Source of the DNA: Rhodanobacter sp. ANJX3
GTDB lineage: Bacteria; Pseudomonadota; Gammaproteobacteria; Xanthomonadales; Rhodanobacteraceae
Assembly: GCF_014200755.1 (NCBI RefSeq)
Contig: NZ_JACHCM010000006.1
Coordinates: forward strand, 186,001 to 250,000
Direction of reading: 5' to 3'
Length of the DNA: 64,000 bases
Shown in pieces: positions 27,178 to 38,623 of this stretch; the stretch's first letter is position 1, and each line of letters starts with the position of its first letter. A program made the position numbers and the translations under genes. The notes beneath the pieces were generated by a model that had not been told where the DNA came from, did no database searches, and was given only the letters and a program-made list of their open reading frames with translations.

Positions 27178-28689
27178 GTGACTGCTTCTTCGACTAGCTC
27201 CAACCGCTCCGACGCTTCCGCCGGCGGCCCCTCCCAGCGGACCGAACCCTTCGATCTGGTGATTTTCGGCGGCACCGGCGATCTGGCCGTGCGCAAGCTG
27301 CTGCCCGCCCTGTACCACCGCTTTCTCGACGGCCAGATTCCCGACAGCAGCCGCATCATCGGCATCGCCCGCGAAGGGCTCGACGACGACAGCTACCGCG
27401 AACAGGTGCGCGACACCCTGAGCAAGACCAGCGGCGCGGACGACGCGAAGATCGAAGCCTTCCTCAAGCAGGTCGGCTATCGCTCGCTGGATGCGCGCAA
27501 AGACGAGGGCTGGGACGAGTTTGCCGCCCTGATCGGCGAGCAACCCGAGCACATTCGCGTGTTTTATCTCTCCACCTCGCCGGAACTCTTCGTCGATATC
27601 TGCGGCCGCCTGGGCCACTACAAGCTCAACGAAGGCCAGTCGCGCGTGGTGCTGGAAAAACCGATCGGCCGCGACCTCGACAGCGCCAACCAGATCAACG
27701 ACGCGGTCGGCCGCGTGTTCGACGAATCGCAGACTTTCCGCATCGATCACTACCTCGGCAAGGAGACGGTGCAGAACCTGCTGGCGCTGCGCTTCGGCAA
27801 CGCCTTGTTCGAGCCGCTGTGGAACAACGCGCATATCGACCACGTGCAGATCACCGTCTCGGAAACGCTGGGTACCGGCAATCGCAGCGCGTATTACGAC
27901 CGCGCCGGCGCGCTGCGCGATATGGTGCAGAACCATATCCTGCAGCTGCTGTGCATGGTGGCGATGGAACCGCCGTCGTCCCTGGCACCCGATGCGGTGC
28001 GCGACGAAAAGCTGAAGGTGCTCAACTCGCTCAAGCACATCGACAGCAGCAACGTCGCACAGCTCACCGTGCGCGGCCAGTATCGCGCCGGCGTGTCCGA
28101 TGGCGTCAAGGTGCCCGGCTATCTCGATGAATTGGGCAATACCAAGTCGCACACCGAAACCTTTGTCGCGGTGAAGGCGGAGATCGCCAACTGGCGCTGG
28201 GCCGGCGTGCCGTTCTACTTGCGCACCGGCAAGCGCCTGCCCGATCGCGTGTCGGAAATCGTGGTCGCGTTCAAGCCGGTGCCGCACTCCATCTTCCACG
28301 CCGAGGCCGGCACGCTGGCGCAGAACCGGCTGGTGCTGCGGCTGCAGCCGGATGAAGGCGTGAAACTGTGGCTGACGATCAAGCACCCGGGCCCGGGCGG
28401 CCTGCGCCTGCGCCACGTGCCGCTGGACATGAGCTTTGCCGAAGCCTTCGGCGTGTCGCAGCCCGACGCTTACGAGCGCCTGCTGCTCGACGTGGTGCGC
28501 GGCAACCCCACGCTGTTCATGCGTCGCGACGAAGTGGAGGCCGCGTGGCGCTGGGCCGGCCCGATTCTGGCCGCCTGGTCGGCCAGCGGCGAAGCGCCGC
28601 GCCCGTATTCGGCCGGCAGCTGGGGCCCGAGCGCGGCCATTGCGCTGATCGAACGCGACGGCCGCACCTGGAGCGAGGATAGCGAGTGA
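27178..28689 (+). CDS. zwf: Glucose-6-phosphate 1-dehydrogenase
   Basis: A 503-residue cytoplasmic enzyme that oxidises glucose-6-P to 6-phosphogluconolactone with NADP+ (or NAD+). The Rossmann motif GGTGDLAVRKLLPALY is at about residue 26, the catalytic motif RIDHYLGKE at about 190 and the YLRTGKRL segment near 345. The start is a GTG at 27178 with a GAGG site seven bases upstream; an ATG frame from 27109 would add 23 unlikely residues. It opens the zwf-pgl-edd-eda cluster and is divergent from nagQ. Confidence 0.95.
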   Translation: MTASSTSSNRSDASAGGPSQRTEPFDLVIFGGTGDLAVRKLLPALYHRFLDGQIPDSSRIIGIAREGLDDDSYREQVRDTLSKTSGADDAKIEAFLKQVGYRSLDARKDEGWDEFAALIGEQPEHIRVFYLSTSPELFVDICGRLGHYKLNEGQSRVVLEKPIGRDLDSANQINDAVGRVFDESQTFRIDHYLGKETVQNLLALRFGNALFEPLWNNAHIDHVQITVSETLGTGNRSAYYDRAGALRDMVQNHILQLLCMVAMEPPSSLAPDAVRDEKLKVLNSLKHIDSSNVAQLTVRGQYRAGVSDGVKVPGYLDELGNTKSHTETFVAVKAEIANWRWAGVPFYLRTGKRLPDRVSEIVVAFKPVPHSIFHAEAGTLAQNRLVLRLQPDEGVKLWLTIKHPGPGGLRLRHVPLDMSFAEAFGVSQPDAYERLLLDVVRGNPTLFMRRDEVEAAWRWAGPILAAWSASGEAPRPYSAGSWGPSAAIALIERDGRTWSEDSE

Positions 28690-28823
28690 TCGCTCGGGCC
28701 ACTTGCAGGCGTTAGCGGTGATTCACTTGCGCGGGACCGACCGTGCGTCACACTTCACCTTCCCTCCCAACGACAAGCAGGGCGCGCCTTCCGCATGATG
28801 CCTCCGGCGCGCAGATACCATCC

Positions 28824-29537
28824 ATGACCACCCATCTCAACGTCACCACCCACAGTTTTACCGATTGCCACGCCCAGGCTGTCGCACTGGCCGAACGCGT
28901 CGCCAAACGGCTGCGCATGAGCTTGAATCAGCGCGGCCACGCGCTGCTCGCCGTTTCCGGCGGCAGCACGCCAAAGGATTTCTTCGCACAGCTGTCGAAG
29001 GAAACGCTGGACTGGGCGAACGTCAAAATCACCCTGGTCGACGAGCGCTGGGTGCCGGACACCGACGAACGCTCCAACGCCAAGCTGGTGAAAACCGTTC
29101 TGCTGCAGAACGAAGCCGCTGCCGCGACGTTCGTGCCGCTCTACAGCGACGCGCCGACACCCGAAGAAGGCCTCGCCGCCACCAGCCGGCGGATCGAGGA
29201 ACTCGCGCTGCCGTTCGACGCGGTGGTGCTGGGCATGGGTGACGACGGCCACACGGCGTCGTTCTTTCCCGGCGGCGACCATCTGGCGGAGGCGCTCGAC
29301 CTCGACGGCAAATCCCGCGTACTGCCGATGCATGCGCCCGACGCGGGCGAACCGCGCATCACGCTGACCCTGCCGACGCTGCTGGAAACCGAATCGCTGT
29401 TTCTGCTGGTAACCGGCAACAAGAAGCGCGACGTGCTGGCCGATGCCCGGCTGGGCCTGGACGCGGCGCGCGACTACCCGGTGCGCTCCGTATTGACTCA
29501 GCTGCGCGTGCCGGTGGCTGTGTACTGGTGCCCATAA
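28824..29537 (+). CDS. pgl: 6-phosphogluconolactonase (DevB/Pgl type)
   Basis: A 237-residue cytoplasmic hydrolase turning 6-phosphogluconolactone into 6-phosphogluconate. It belongs to the NagB-fold lactonase family: AVSGGSTPKDFFAQLS near residue 50, VDERWVPDTDERSN near 80 and LGMGDDGHTASFFPG near 140 with the active-site His. It is 134 bp after zwf. The ATG at 28824 matches the family N-terminus; an in-frame ATG 27 codons earlier gives a poor leader sequence. Confidence 0.95.
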   Translation: MTTHLNVTTHSFTDCHAQAVALAERVAKRLRMSLNQRGHALLAVSGGSTPKDFFAQLSKETLDWANVKITLVDERWVPDTDERSNAKLVKTVLLQNEAAAATFVPLYSDAPTPEEGLAATSRRIEELALPFDAVVLGMGDDGHTASFFPGGDHLAEALDLDGKSRVLPMHAPDAGEPRITLTLPTLLETESLFLLVTGNKKRDVLADARLGLDAARDYPVRSVLTQLRVPVAVYWCP

Positions 29538-29750
29538 GCTGTCGTCTTTGCCTCACGGTTGTCGCACCGGCGCCGTACCGTTCGGGCAAAGCGTAGCGCC
29601 GAGGGCGCCTGGTCGAAGCCGGCCGGTTGATCTATACGGCCCTTCGATTTCGCCGCCGCGCGGCTACGCTCAGGGAGAACGAAATATGTCGCAGCACCCA
29701 CGTAAAGCCTATCTACCGCATCGCCGCACCACCCGTTCCGGAGTCTTGAA

Positions 29751-31568
<1,818 letters not shown>

Positions 31569-31623
31569 CCGTTTCGCGACCAGCGCGCACCCACTCCCTT
31601 TCAAACTTTCCACGAGCGATTTC

Positions 31624-32274
31624 ATGAGCAGCATCGAACACAAGCAGCAGCAGGTCGAAACCCTAATGCGGCTCGCGCCGGTGATTCCGGTGGTGATCAT
31701 CGACAACGCCCGCGACGCCGTGCCCATGGCCCGCGCCCTGGTCGCCGGCGGCATTCCCACTATTGAAGTCACGCTGCGTACGCCGGCCGCGCTCGACGCG
31801 ATCCGCGCGATCGCCGCCGAAGTGGAAGGCGCTGTGATCGGTGCCGGCACCGTGCTGACCCCGCGCGATCTGGAAGCCGCCCGCCAGGCCGGCGCGCGCT
31901 TTGCGGTATCGCCCGGCGTCTCGCCGAAACTGCTCGATGCCGTCGACGACAGCGACGTGCCACTGCTGCCCGGTGCCGCGACGGCCAGCGAGGTGATGAC
32001 CTTGCTGGAGCGCGGTTATCGTTTTCTGAAATTTTTCCCCGCGGTGCCGGCCGGCGGCACCAAGCTGCTCGGCGCCTGGGCCAGCCCGCTACCGCAGGTT
32101 CGGTTTTGCCCCACGGGCGGCATCAGTCTGGCGAGTGCGCCGGATTTTCTCGCGTTGCCGAATGTGCTTTGTGTCGGTGGGTCATGGTTGACGCCGGCCG
32201 ACAGGTTGGCGGCGGGGGATTGGGCCGCGATTGAGTTGTTGGCGCGCGAGGCGGCGGGCTTGCGCTCGCTCTGA
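31624..32274 (+). CDS. eda: KDPG aldolase (2-dehydro-3-deoxy-6-phosphogluconate aldolase)
   Basis: A 216-residue class I aldolase that cleaves KDPG into pyruvate and glyceraldehyde-3-P. The catalytic Glu is in [11 protein letters not shown] (about residue 48) and the Schiff-base Lys in [13 protein letters not shown] (about 137); GAGTVLTP and CPTGGIS are the phosphate-binding strands. It ends the Entner-Doudoroff cluster. The ATG at 31624 follows a weak GAGCGA site. A repeat-rich stretch follows directly. Confidence 0.95.
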   Translation: MSSIEHKQQQVETLMRLAPVIPVVIIDNARDAVPMARALVAGGIPTIEVTLRTPAALDAIRAIAAEVEGAVIGAGTVLTPRDLEAARQAGARFAVSPGVSPKLLDAVDDSDVPLLPGAATASEVMTLLERGYRFLKFFPAVPAGGTKLLGAWASPLPQVRFCPTGGISLASAPDFLALPNVLCVGGSWLTPADRLAAGDWAAIELLAREAAGLRSL

Positions 32275-32369
32275 TTCTCGCTGGCCGTTTTTGCCCCTTC
32301 TACCCAGGCCTTATTGTGGAGAGGGTTGGGGTGAGGGGCGCCCTGGCTTCTCACGGTTTATATTTTTTA

Positions 32370-32603
32370 AAGCAGAGCTTTCGTCCTCCTTTGGAGGCCG
32401 AGTCACTTTCTCTTGCATGGCCAAGAGAAAGTAACCAAAGAGAAGGCCACCCCACTTGGCGCTTGCCGGGCTGCGCCCAGCAAGTCCGTGAGCTGAGGCC
32501 GGGCTTTTCGACAGGGCTCATGCCCTGACGAAAAGGAATCGGCATCCATGCCGATTCCCCTGCGGGCCTATCGACCTCACCTCACCTCACCGCCGCACAG
32601 GGG
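32370..32603. repeat. Intergenic repeat, full-length copy (A)
   Basis: A 234-bp non-coding element starting AAGCAGAGCTTTCG and ending CGCCGCACAGGGG. It contains several hairpins (CTTTCTCTTG...CAAGAGAAAG; GCTCATGCCCTGAC segments; GGAATCGGCAT...ATGCCGATTCC). The region 33481-33640 carries the same element inverted and internally deleted. I recall this type of repeat from xanthomonads. Any open frame through it is spurious. The 390 bp from 32275 to 32665 contain no gene. Confidence 0.75.
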
Positions 32604-32665
32604 TTTAGTGGAGCAAGAGCAGGCTCGCTTGCACATCGCAGATGACCGATGGCCGCATAGCTCAT

Positions 32666-33259
32666 TCAGGGCATTTTCTCCCAGCGGAAATAACGCTCCG
32701 TGGCTAAGTTCAGCATGTCCATATCCTCTTTTGTATCTCCGTAGGCATACGCCTTGAGAAATTTTTCGAGATCCTATTTCTCGCGAACACGTCTGGACTT
32801 CTCCGCGTTGACGCATTGCTCTCCGCGGTATCGACCCGTCAGCGTGCCGTCGACGACTTCCAACTGCGAACAGATGAGGTGCAGCTGATGTTGCACGCAC
32901 CAGGGCGATAGATAGACATCGAATGCACCGGACACAACGACGACGACATCGCCTTGATTCTTATGCCACCGGATTCTTTCCATCGCCGAAGGCCGCAGCA
33001 AATCCGGCAATACGTCCCGGGCAAACTCATGGCCGGCCCGACGCGCGTCTTCAGCAGCAACACCATGGAATGCAAACTTTGTAACACGCGCTCGAATATC
33101 AATGCTTGAGATGAGGCCGAGCTTGTAGCCTGCGACCAAGGGCGCGAAAAGAAGGCTTCCAATAAACCGCCTTGCAGGCGCAACTGCAAAACGCATGAAA
33201 CCTGGGAACGTTCCTTTTGTTGTGATCGTTCCGTCGAAATCAAAGAGTGCGAGATTCAT
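32666..33259 (-). pseudogene. HAD-IB phosphatase (SerB-like) interrupted by an in-frame amber codon
   Basis: The reading frame starts MNLALFDFDGTIT (HAD motif I, DxDGT) at 33259 and runs 161 codons to a TAG at 32774-32776. Without any shift, the same frame continues DLEKFLKAYAYGDTKEDMDML and ends in TGA at 32666-32668. The segment after the TAG holds HAD motif IV (GDTKED), needed for Mg2+ binding, so the 161-residue product should be inactive. Family members have Tyr (TAT/TAC) where the TAG stands, so one base change explains the break. Motif II (VVVVSGAFDVYL) is intact. The full form would be 197 residues, normal for HAD-IB lipid or serine phosphatases. The gene is less GC-rich than its neighbours and lies between inverted repeats, suggesting an acquired, decaying insertion. 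Confidence 0.85.
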
Positions 33260-33480
33260 CGAGACTGATTCCTTTCATGTTCAATCCATCCGTGATTTTT
33301 ATAGCAGAGAAAAACTTGCTTTTGAAACAGAGCTATCGCTCTGCGTCAGAGCAAGAACGTGATTGCGATGCATCGAATACGTCGCCTCATCGGTTACCGG
33401 AGCCGAGAACGTCAATGATCTTTCACCGATCTCAAACGGCGCGGCTAAGCGCGCAGGATGCGCACTGCTTTTAAATGGGG

Positions 33481-33640
33481 CCCCTGTGCGGCGGTGAGGT
33501 GGGGTCGACAGGCCCGTAGGGGGATCGGCATGGATGCCCGGCAAGCGCCAAATGGGGTGTCGTTTTCTCTTGGGTACTTCTCTTTTGGACAAGCAAAAGA
33601 GAAGTACCTCGCGCTCCGAAGGAGGGCGAAAGCTCTGCTT
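33481..33640. repeat. Intergenic repeat, inverted and internally deleted copy (B)
   Basis: Read on the minus strand it runs from AAGCAGAGCTTTCG to CGCCGCACAGGGG, like copy A at 32370-32603. It lacks about 75 bp in the middle, jumping from TTGGCGCTTGCCGGGC to ATCCATGCCGAT. The two copies face each other across the HAD pseudogene. Confidence 0.75.
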
Positions 33641-33684
33641 CTCACGCACAAAGACTGCCCCGCGAGCACCCGCCCCTCACCTCG

Positions 33685-33709
33685 CTCCTCTCCCCAATGG
33701 GGAGAGGAG
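33685..33709. repeat. Perfect 11-bp stem hairpin
   Basis: CTCCTCTCCCC (33685-33695) pairs with GGGGAGAGGAG (33699-33709) over a 3-base loop. It follows repeat copy B and lies 64 bp beyond the S9 peptidase stop. There is no U-tract on either side, so it is listed as a repeat hairpin rather than a terminator. Confidence 0.5.
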
Positions 33710-33772
33710 GAAAAGCCTCGCCCGGTCGCCATAGGCGAACGAAAATCTGCGCTTTAAAGCTGATAAAGCCAA

Positions 33773-36202
33773 TTAATTTGGCGACTTCAAATACGTCTCA
33801 AACAACTCATCGATCCGTCGGTACTCGTCATACCAATCGTCCGCATGGACAAACCCATGCCGCTCCAGCGGATACAGCGAGATCCAGAAATTCTTCTTAT
33901 GCAGTTCGATGAAACGCTGATACAGGCGGATCGAATCGCTGGCCATCACGTTGTCGTCGATCAGGCCGTGTTCGATCAGCAGCGGGTCGCGCAGCTGGTC
34001 GGCGTATTCGATCGGTGAGCTGGTCTTGTAGGACTCGGGGTCGAGCTGCGGTTCGTTGAGGATGTCGGCGGTGTAGTCGTCGTTGTAGCTGGTCCAGTCA
34101 GAGACCGGGCGCAGCGCGGCGCCGGCGGCGAACTCGCCGGGTGCGCGCAGCAGCGCGATCTCGGTCATGAAGCCACCATAGCTGCCGCCGTAGATGCCGA
34201 CGCGCTTCGGATCGACGCCGTGGTTTTTCACCAGCCACACCTTGCCGTCGAGCAGATCTTCGAGTTCCGGATGGCCCATGTGCTGGTAGATCGCGGTGCG
34301 CCACTTTTCGCCGTAGCCTTCGGAGGCGCGGTAGTCCATGTCCAGCACCACGTAGCCCTGCTGCACCAACAGATTGTTGAACATCTGCTCGCGGAAGTAA
34401 TAGCTGGATGACAGCGTGACGTTCTGCAGATAGCCGGCGCCGTGCACGAAGAACACCGCCGGACGCTTGGCCGCCTCGCTTTCATCGGCCGGTCCGTAGT
34501 ACTTGGCGTAGATCACGCCGGCGCCGTGGCTGGAGGGAATCTCGACGATCTTCGGCGCGATCCAGGCGTGCGCTGCGTACGCCGGCTTGATGGTGTTGGT
34601 GAGGTCGTGACCTTCACCACCGGCGGACGGCTGGACGGCCAATTGGGCGAAGACGTATGGCGAGGAATGCAGCACGGCCAGCTGCTTGCCGTCGGGCGAG
34701 AGTTTGAAATCGTCCATGCCCTGGTACTGGGTAACGCGGGTCAGCGCACCGCCCTTCGCCGGCAGCCGGTAGACGTCGTAGCTGTACGGCGCTACCTGGT
34801 TGGTGCGCACGTAGAACCACTGGCCGTCGTCGCTGAGCAGCGGATGGCTGACCTCGAACTTGCCGGTGGTCAGCGCGGTGGCCTTGCCGTCGAGTGGCTT
34901 GCTGTAGAGCTGCGAGTAGCCGGTGTGTTCGCTCAGATACCACAGCGTGCGGTTGTCCTTGAGCCAGCCGAAATCGTTGAAATTCCAGTTGATCCACGCA
35001 GCGTCGGTGAGGCGCTGCTGGTTGACCAGCTTGTGCGTGCCAAAGTCGACGCTGGCGATCCAGCGGTCCTTGTTGTCGTTGGCGCGCACCTGCACGGCGA
35101 GCTGGCTGCCGTCGTCGCTCCAGGCGATGCCGCCGCCACCGCCGTCTTCCGGGCTGCCGACCACACGCACGCCGCGCACGTCGGGCGCCTTCAGGGCCTT
35201 GGCCTCGTCGGACTTGCCGGCTTTCTCCAGCGCGGCAACGGTCTGTGCGCGCAGCGCCTTCAGCGGATCGTCCTTGATGCCGGGCAGACCGTCGGTCGCC
35301 AGCGGATAGCTCTGGTGCTGGCGCAGGTCGAGCAGCAGCAGCGACTGCGGCGCCGGATCGTTGTGGCCGACGTAGGTGCGCGCTTCCTTCGGCTCGGTGT
35401 AGCCGCTCTCGGTCACGTAGTGATTGACCACCGGATGCTTCCCTTCGTCGTACCCCTTCGGTGCGGTGACCACCAGCAGCCAGCGGCCGTCGGGCGACAG
35501 CTCGGTGTCGACGGCCTCCGACTTGTCGCCGAGAAAGAACGGCGCCGGGGCGCGGCCGGGATCGGCGGCGTCGAGCGCCTTGTCCTCGTCCTTCAGCGCC
35601 TGCTTGTCGGCCTTGATATCGCGCAGCGTCTTGAACAGGCGCAGCTGCAAGTCGCCCAGCTCGTCGGCCTTCTTGGCCTGCGGGTCGTTGGCGAATTTCA
35701 GCACGGCCGCCGGCGCGGTCGTGCCGCTGGTCAAGTCGTAGCTGTACCAGTCGTTGCCGTCGCGGAACTGCAGCGCGCGGCCGTCGGCGGAGAACTGCGG
35801 TGAAGACTCCTCCTGTGGCGTGCGCGTGACCTGGGTGCGGCGACCGCTGCCGATATCGACCACAAAGATGTCGCCGTGCATCACATACGCCGCATGTTTA
35901 TGGCTGCGATCGAACACGGCCGGCCCCCCGGCCTGCGCCATCGCGGCGGGATCGAGTTTGCTGGTCTGGCCGCTGGCCGCGTCGACGCGATATAGATCGC
36001 GCACCGGGCTGCCGTCGCGCTTGAGCGAGTAGTAGAGGCTGCGGCCGTCCACGCTCCAGTACGGCATCTCGACCGGATGCCCGATCCAGTCCGGGTTGGC
36101 CATGATGGTTTCCAGGTCGAGCGCGCCACCGGCCGGTGGCGTAACGGCTGCGGCGGGCAGCACAGCGAAAGCGATAAGGCCGGCAAGCAGCAGTCGACGC
36201 AT
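33773..36202 (-). CDS. S9 family serine peptidase, DPP-IV/acylaminoacyl-peptidase type
   Basis: An 809-residue exported peptidase. A signal peptide (RRLLLAGLIAFAVLPAAA) is followed by a beta-propeller region (about 30-560) and a C-terminal alpha/beta-hydrolase domain. The catalytic serine is in IYGGSYGGFM, the Asp in GLIDDNV and the His in LERHGF. These families remove dipeptides or cleave after proline or small residues in short peptides, here in the periplasm. The ATG at 36202 has a GGAG site; the upstream 36-codon extension is leader. It is divergent from another S9 peptidase, with 160 bp between starts. Confidence 0.9.
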   Translation of the reverse strand: MRRLLLAGLIAFAVLPAAAVTPPAGGALDLETIMANPDWIGHPVEMPYWSVDGRSLYYSLKRDGSPVRDLYRVDAASGQTSKLDPAAMAQAGGPAVFDRSHKHAAYVMHGDIFVVDIGSGRRTQVTRTPQEESSPQFSADGRALQFRDGNDWYSYDLTSGTTAPAAVLKFANDPQAKKADELGDLQLRLFKTLRDIKADKQALKDEDKALDAADPGRAPAPFFLGDKSEAVDTELSPDGRWLLVVTAPKGYDEGKHPVVNHYVTESGYTEPKEARTYVGHNDPAPQSLLLLDLRQHQSYPLATDGLPGIKDDPLKALRAQTVAALEKAGKSDEAKALKAPDVRGVRVVGSPEDGGGGGIAWSDDGSQLAVQVRANDNKDRWIASVDFGTHKLVNQQRLTDAAWINWNFNDFGWLKDNRTLWYLSEHTGYSQLYSKPLDGKATALTTGKFEVSHPLLSDDGQWFYVRTNQVAPYSYDVYRLPAKGGALTRVTQYQGMDDFKLSPDGKQLAVLHSSPYVFAQLAVQPSAGGEGHDLTNTIKPAYAAHAWIAPKIVEIPSSHGAGVIYAKYYGPADESEAAKRPAVFFVHGAGYLQNVTLSSSYYFREQMFNNLLVQQGYVVLDMDYRASEGYGEKWRTAIYQHMGHPELEDLLDGKVWLVKNHGVDPKRVGIYGGSYGGFMTEIALLRAPGEFAAGAALRPVSDWTSYNDDYTADILNEPQLDPESYKTSSPIEYADQLRDPLLIEHGLIDDNVMASDSIRLYQRFIELHKKNFWISLYPLERHGFVHADDWYDEYRRIDELFETYLKSPN

Positions 36203-36362
36203 GGGGCAGTCTCCACGGAGGGCAACGATGGGAAAAATCAGCATAGCCGAGCGCGGCGGCCATGCATGCCCACCCGTGCCAGAAGTCAGGGTCGGCCGGC
36301 GCGACTGCACGCCAGGCGCCGCCGCAGTACGCTGTGGCCTCTGCGGTCACTGAGTAAAGCGC

Positions 36363-38534
36363 ATGCTCCTCGTCTTCGTTCGCCTGATCGTTGTCTCCGC
36401 GGCGCTGCTCGGCGCGAGTTCGTGGTGCGCGGCGCAGGTGCAGCCCGCAGCGGTGCTGCCAGCGCGAGACGTGTCGCTGATCGACCCCAACCGACCGGTG
36501 TCGATGCCTCCCGCCACGCCGCAGGGCAAGGACGCCAGCGTGTTGCACGGCACGCGCGTCGGCGACCCCTACCGTTGGCTGGAAAACCCCAACGACCCAA
36601 CCGTACAGAAGTGGATCGCCACGCAGAACGCACATACCGAAGCGGTGCTGGCCGCCATGCCGGACGGCAAGGCGATGACGGCGCGCGTGCAGCAGCTCGC
36701 CATCACATCGACCACGCGTTCCGGGCCACTGCTGGCCCACGGCACGCTGTTCTACATGCAGGAAACGCCGCCGCAACCGCAGCCGCTGCTGATGGCGCAG
36801 CCGTGGCCGAACGGCACGCCGCGCGTACTGGTCGATCTCAATGCCAACGGCGGCAACACCGCCATCACCAATTACTGGCCGTCGCCGCGGGCGCGCTATC
36901 TGGCCTACGGCACGGCCGAAGGCGGCAGCGAGCTGACCACCATCCACGTGCTGGATGTCGCCACCGGCAAGGTGCTGGCCGATGCGCTGCCCTGGGCCGG
37001 CGGCGGCACCACGCCGCAGGGACTGGCCTGGGACGCCGATGAAAAAGGCTTTACCTACGTGCGCTTTGTGCCGCCGCAGGGCAGCGCCGAGGTCAGGCAG
37101 TTCGACGCCACCCTGGTGCATCACGCGCTGGGTGAGCCGGCGGCCAGCGATACCGTCGTGTTCGGCCAGGGCTATTCGCGCGTGGCCGAATATCGCCTGC
37201 TCAGCTCGCCGGATGCGCAGCAGCTCGCGGTGCTGGCCAACGTCGGCGACGGCGGCCCGGCCGAGGTGTATCGGCGTGATGGCACGCAATGGAAAAAAAT
37301 CGTCGGTGCGGATGCGAACGTGCGCACGGCGGCGTGGATCGGCCAGCGGTTGTTCGTGGTGAGCTTTGCCGATGCGCCGCGCGGCAAGCTGCTGGCGGTC
37401 GACCCGCAGGGCGCCGTGAGCGAGGTGCTGGGCGAGCGCGATGGTGCGATTCAAGGCGTGGAACCGGTCGCCAGCGGGTTTCTGGTCACCCGCAGCTGGG
37501 GACCGGACTGGTGGATGGAGCAGTACGATGGCAAGGCCCGGTTCGTGCGTCGCGTGCCGCTGCCGGCGCAAGGTATTGGCGTTGGCGCCATCGCTTCAGA
37601 GCTGGGCCAGAATCAGGCGCTGATCAGCTACGGCGGCTGGACCACGCCCTCGCGCCGGGCCGAATACGACGCGCGCAGCGGTCATCTGAAGACCGTGTTC
37701 GCGGTGAAGCCCGCGGCGGATTATTCGAACATCGAAGTCCAGCGTATCGACGGCCTCTCGCCCGACGGCAGCCATGTTCCGGTGACGGTGATCGCGATGC
37801 GCGGCATCACGCCGAACGGCAAGCGGCCGACCATACTTTACGGCTACGGCGGTTTCGATATTCCGGTGGCGCCCGGTTTCGTCGGCGCCAAGCTCGCGTG
37901 GCTGGAACGCGGCGGGGTGCTGGCGTACGCCAACATCCGTGGCGGCAACGAATTCGGCGAAGCGTGGCATGCGCAGGGCCAGCAGCTGCACAAACAGAAC
38001 GTGTTCGACGATTTCCATGCGGCCGCGCTGGCGCTGTTCGACAAGCAGTGGACCGACCGCGCGCACCTGGGCATTCTCGGCGGCAGCAACGGCGGCCTGC
38101 TGATGGGCGCGTCGCTGGTGCAGCATCCGGGCGACTATCGCGCGGTGGTGTCGATGGTCGGCATCTATGACGTGATCCGCCACGAAACCGATTTCGCCAA
38201 CGGCGCCTACAACGTCAGCGAATACGGCACGGTCAGCGATCCGGCACAGTTCAAGGCCACGCTGGCGTATTCGCCGCTGCAGAACGTGCAACCGCATACC
38301 GCCTATCCGGCCGTGCTGACGACGACGGGCGCCAACGATCCGCGCGTGGCTCCGTGGCAATCGCGCAAGTTCACCGCGGCGCTGCAGAACGCCACCACCT
38401 CGGACCGGCCGATCCTGCTGCTGACGCGCGTCAACGCGGGTCATGGTATCGGCGCGCCCTTCAGCCAGCGCGTCGGCGATACCGCGATCATGCTGACCTT
38501 TTTCGCGCAGGAGCTGGGGCTCGATGCGAAATAG
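36363..38534 (+). CDS. Prolyl oligopeptidase (S9A family), exported
   Basis: A 723-residue enzyme with a signal peptide (cleavage about WCAAQ, residue 26). It opens with the S9A hallmark GTRVGDPYRWLENPNDPTVQKW, then a propeller domain and a C-terminal hydrolase. The catalytic Ser is in GGSNGGLL, the Asp in TGANDPRV and the His in VNAGHG. It cleaves short proline-containing peptides. It is transcribed divergently from the S9 peptidase at 33773-36202, which suggests joint peptide use in the periplasm. Confidence 0.92.
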   Translation: MLLVFVRLIVVSAALLGASSWCAAQVQPAAVLPARDVSLIDPNRPVSMPPATPQGKDASVLHGTRVGDPYRWLENPNDPTVQKWIATQNAHTEAVLAAMPDGKAMTARVQQLAITSTTRSGPLLAHGTLFYMQETPPQPQPLLMAQPWPNGTPRVLVDLNANGGNTAITNYWPSPRARYLAYGTAEGGSELTTIHVLDVATGKVLADALPWAGGGTTPQGLAWDADEKGFTYVRFVPPQGSAEVRQFDATLVHHALGEPAASDTVVFGQGYSRVAEYRLLSSPDAQQLAVLANVGDGGPAEVYRRDGTQWKKIVGADANVRTAAWIGQRLFVVSFADAPRGKLLAVDPQGAVSEVLGERDGAIQGVEPVASGFLVTRSWGPDWWMEQYDGKARFVRRVPLPAQGIGVGAIASELGQNQALISYGGWTTPSRRAEYDARSGHLKTVFAVKPAADYSNIEVQRIDGLSPDGSHVPVTVIAMRGITPNGKRPTILYGYGGFDIPVAPGFVGAKLAWLERGGVLAYANIRGGNEFGEAWHAQGQQLHKQNVFDDFHAAALALFDKQWTDRAHLGILGGSNGGLLMGASLVQHPGDYRAVVSMVGIYDVIRHETDFANGAYNVSEYGTVSDPAQFKATLAYSPLQNVQPHTAYPAVLTTTGANDPRVAPWQSRKFTAALQNATTSDRPILLLTRVNAGHGIGAPFSQRVGDTAIMLTFFAQELGLDAK

Positions 38535-38623
38535 TCCGCCGTAGCCAATGCGCTGGATGCGTAGTTCGGGCCACGACACAGCGGCTGCTACCATCGTCCT
38601 TTACTTTCAAAAGCGCGCCGCTC

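Larger units (their letters stand above)
33260..33772. other. 513-bp gap with repeat copy B and hairpins
   Basis: No gene is visible. The stretch holds an AT-rich leader to the HAD pseudogene, a small AGAGC-rich hairpin region near 33310-33350, the inverted repeat copy B (33481-33640) and the hairpin at 33685-33709. It ends at the stop of the minus-strand S9 peptidase. Confidence 0.6.

Noticed and set aside
32316..32528. 70-codon frame in repeat copy A
   Set aside because: It lies wholly within the intergenic repeat; frames of this type recur with each copy.
32370..32603. CRISPR array
   Set aside because: The palindromic segments differ from each other and are not separated by regular spacers.
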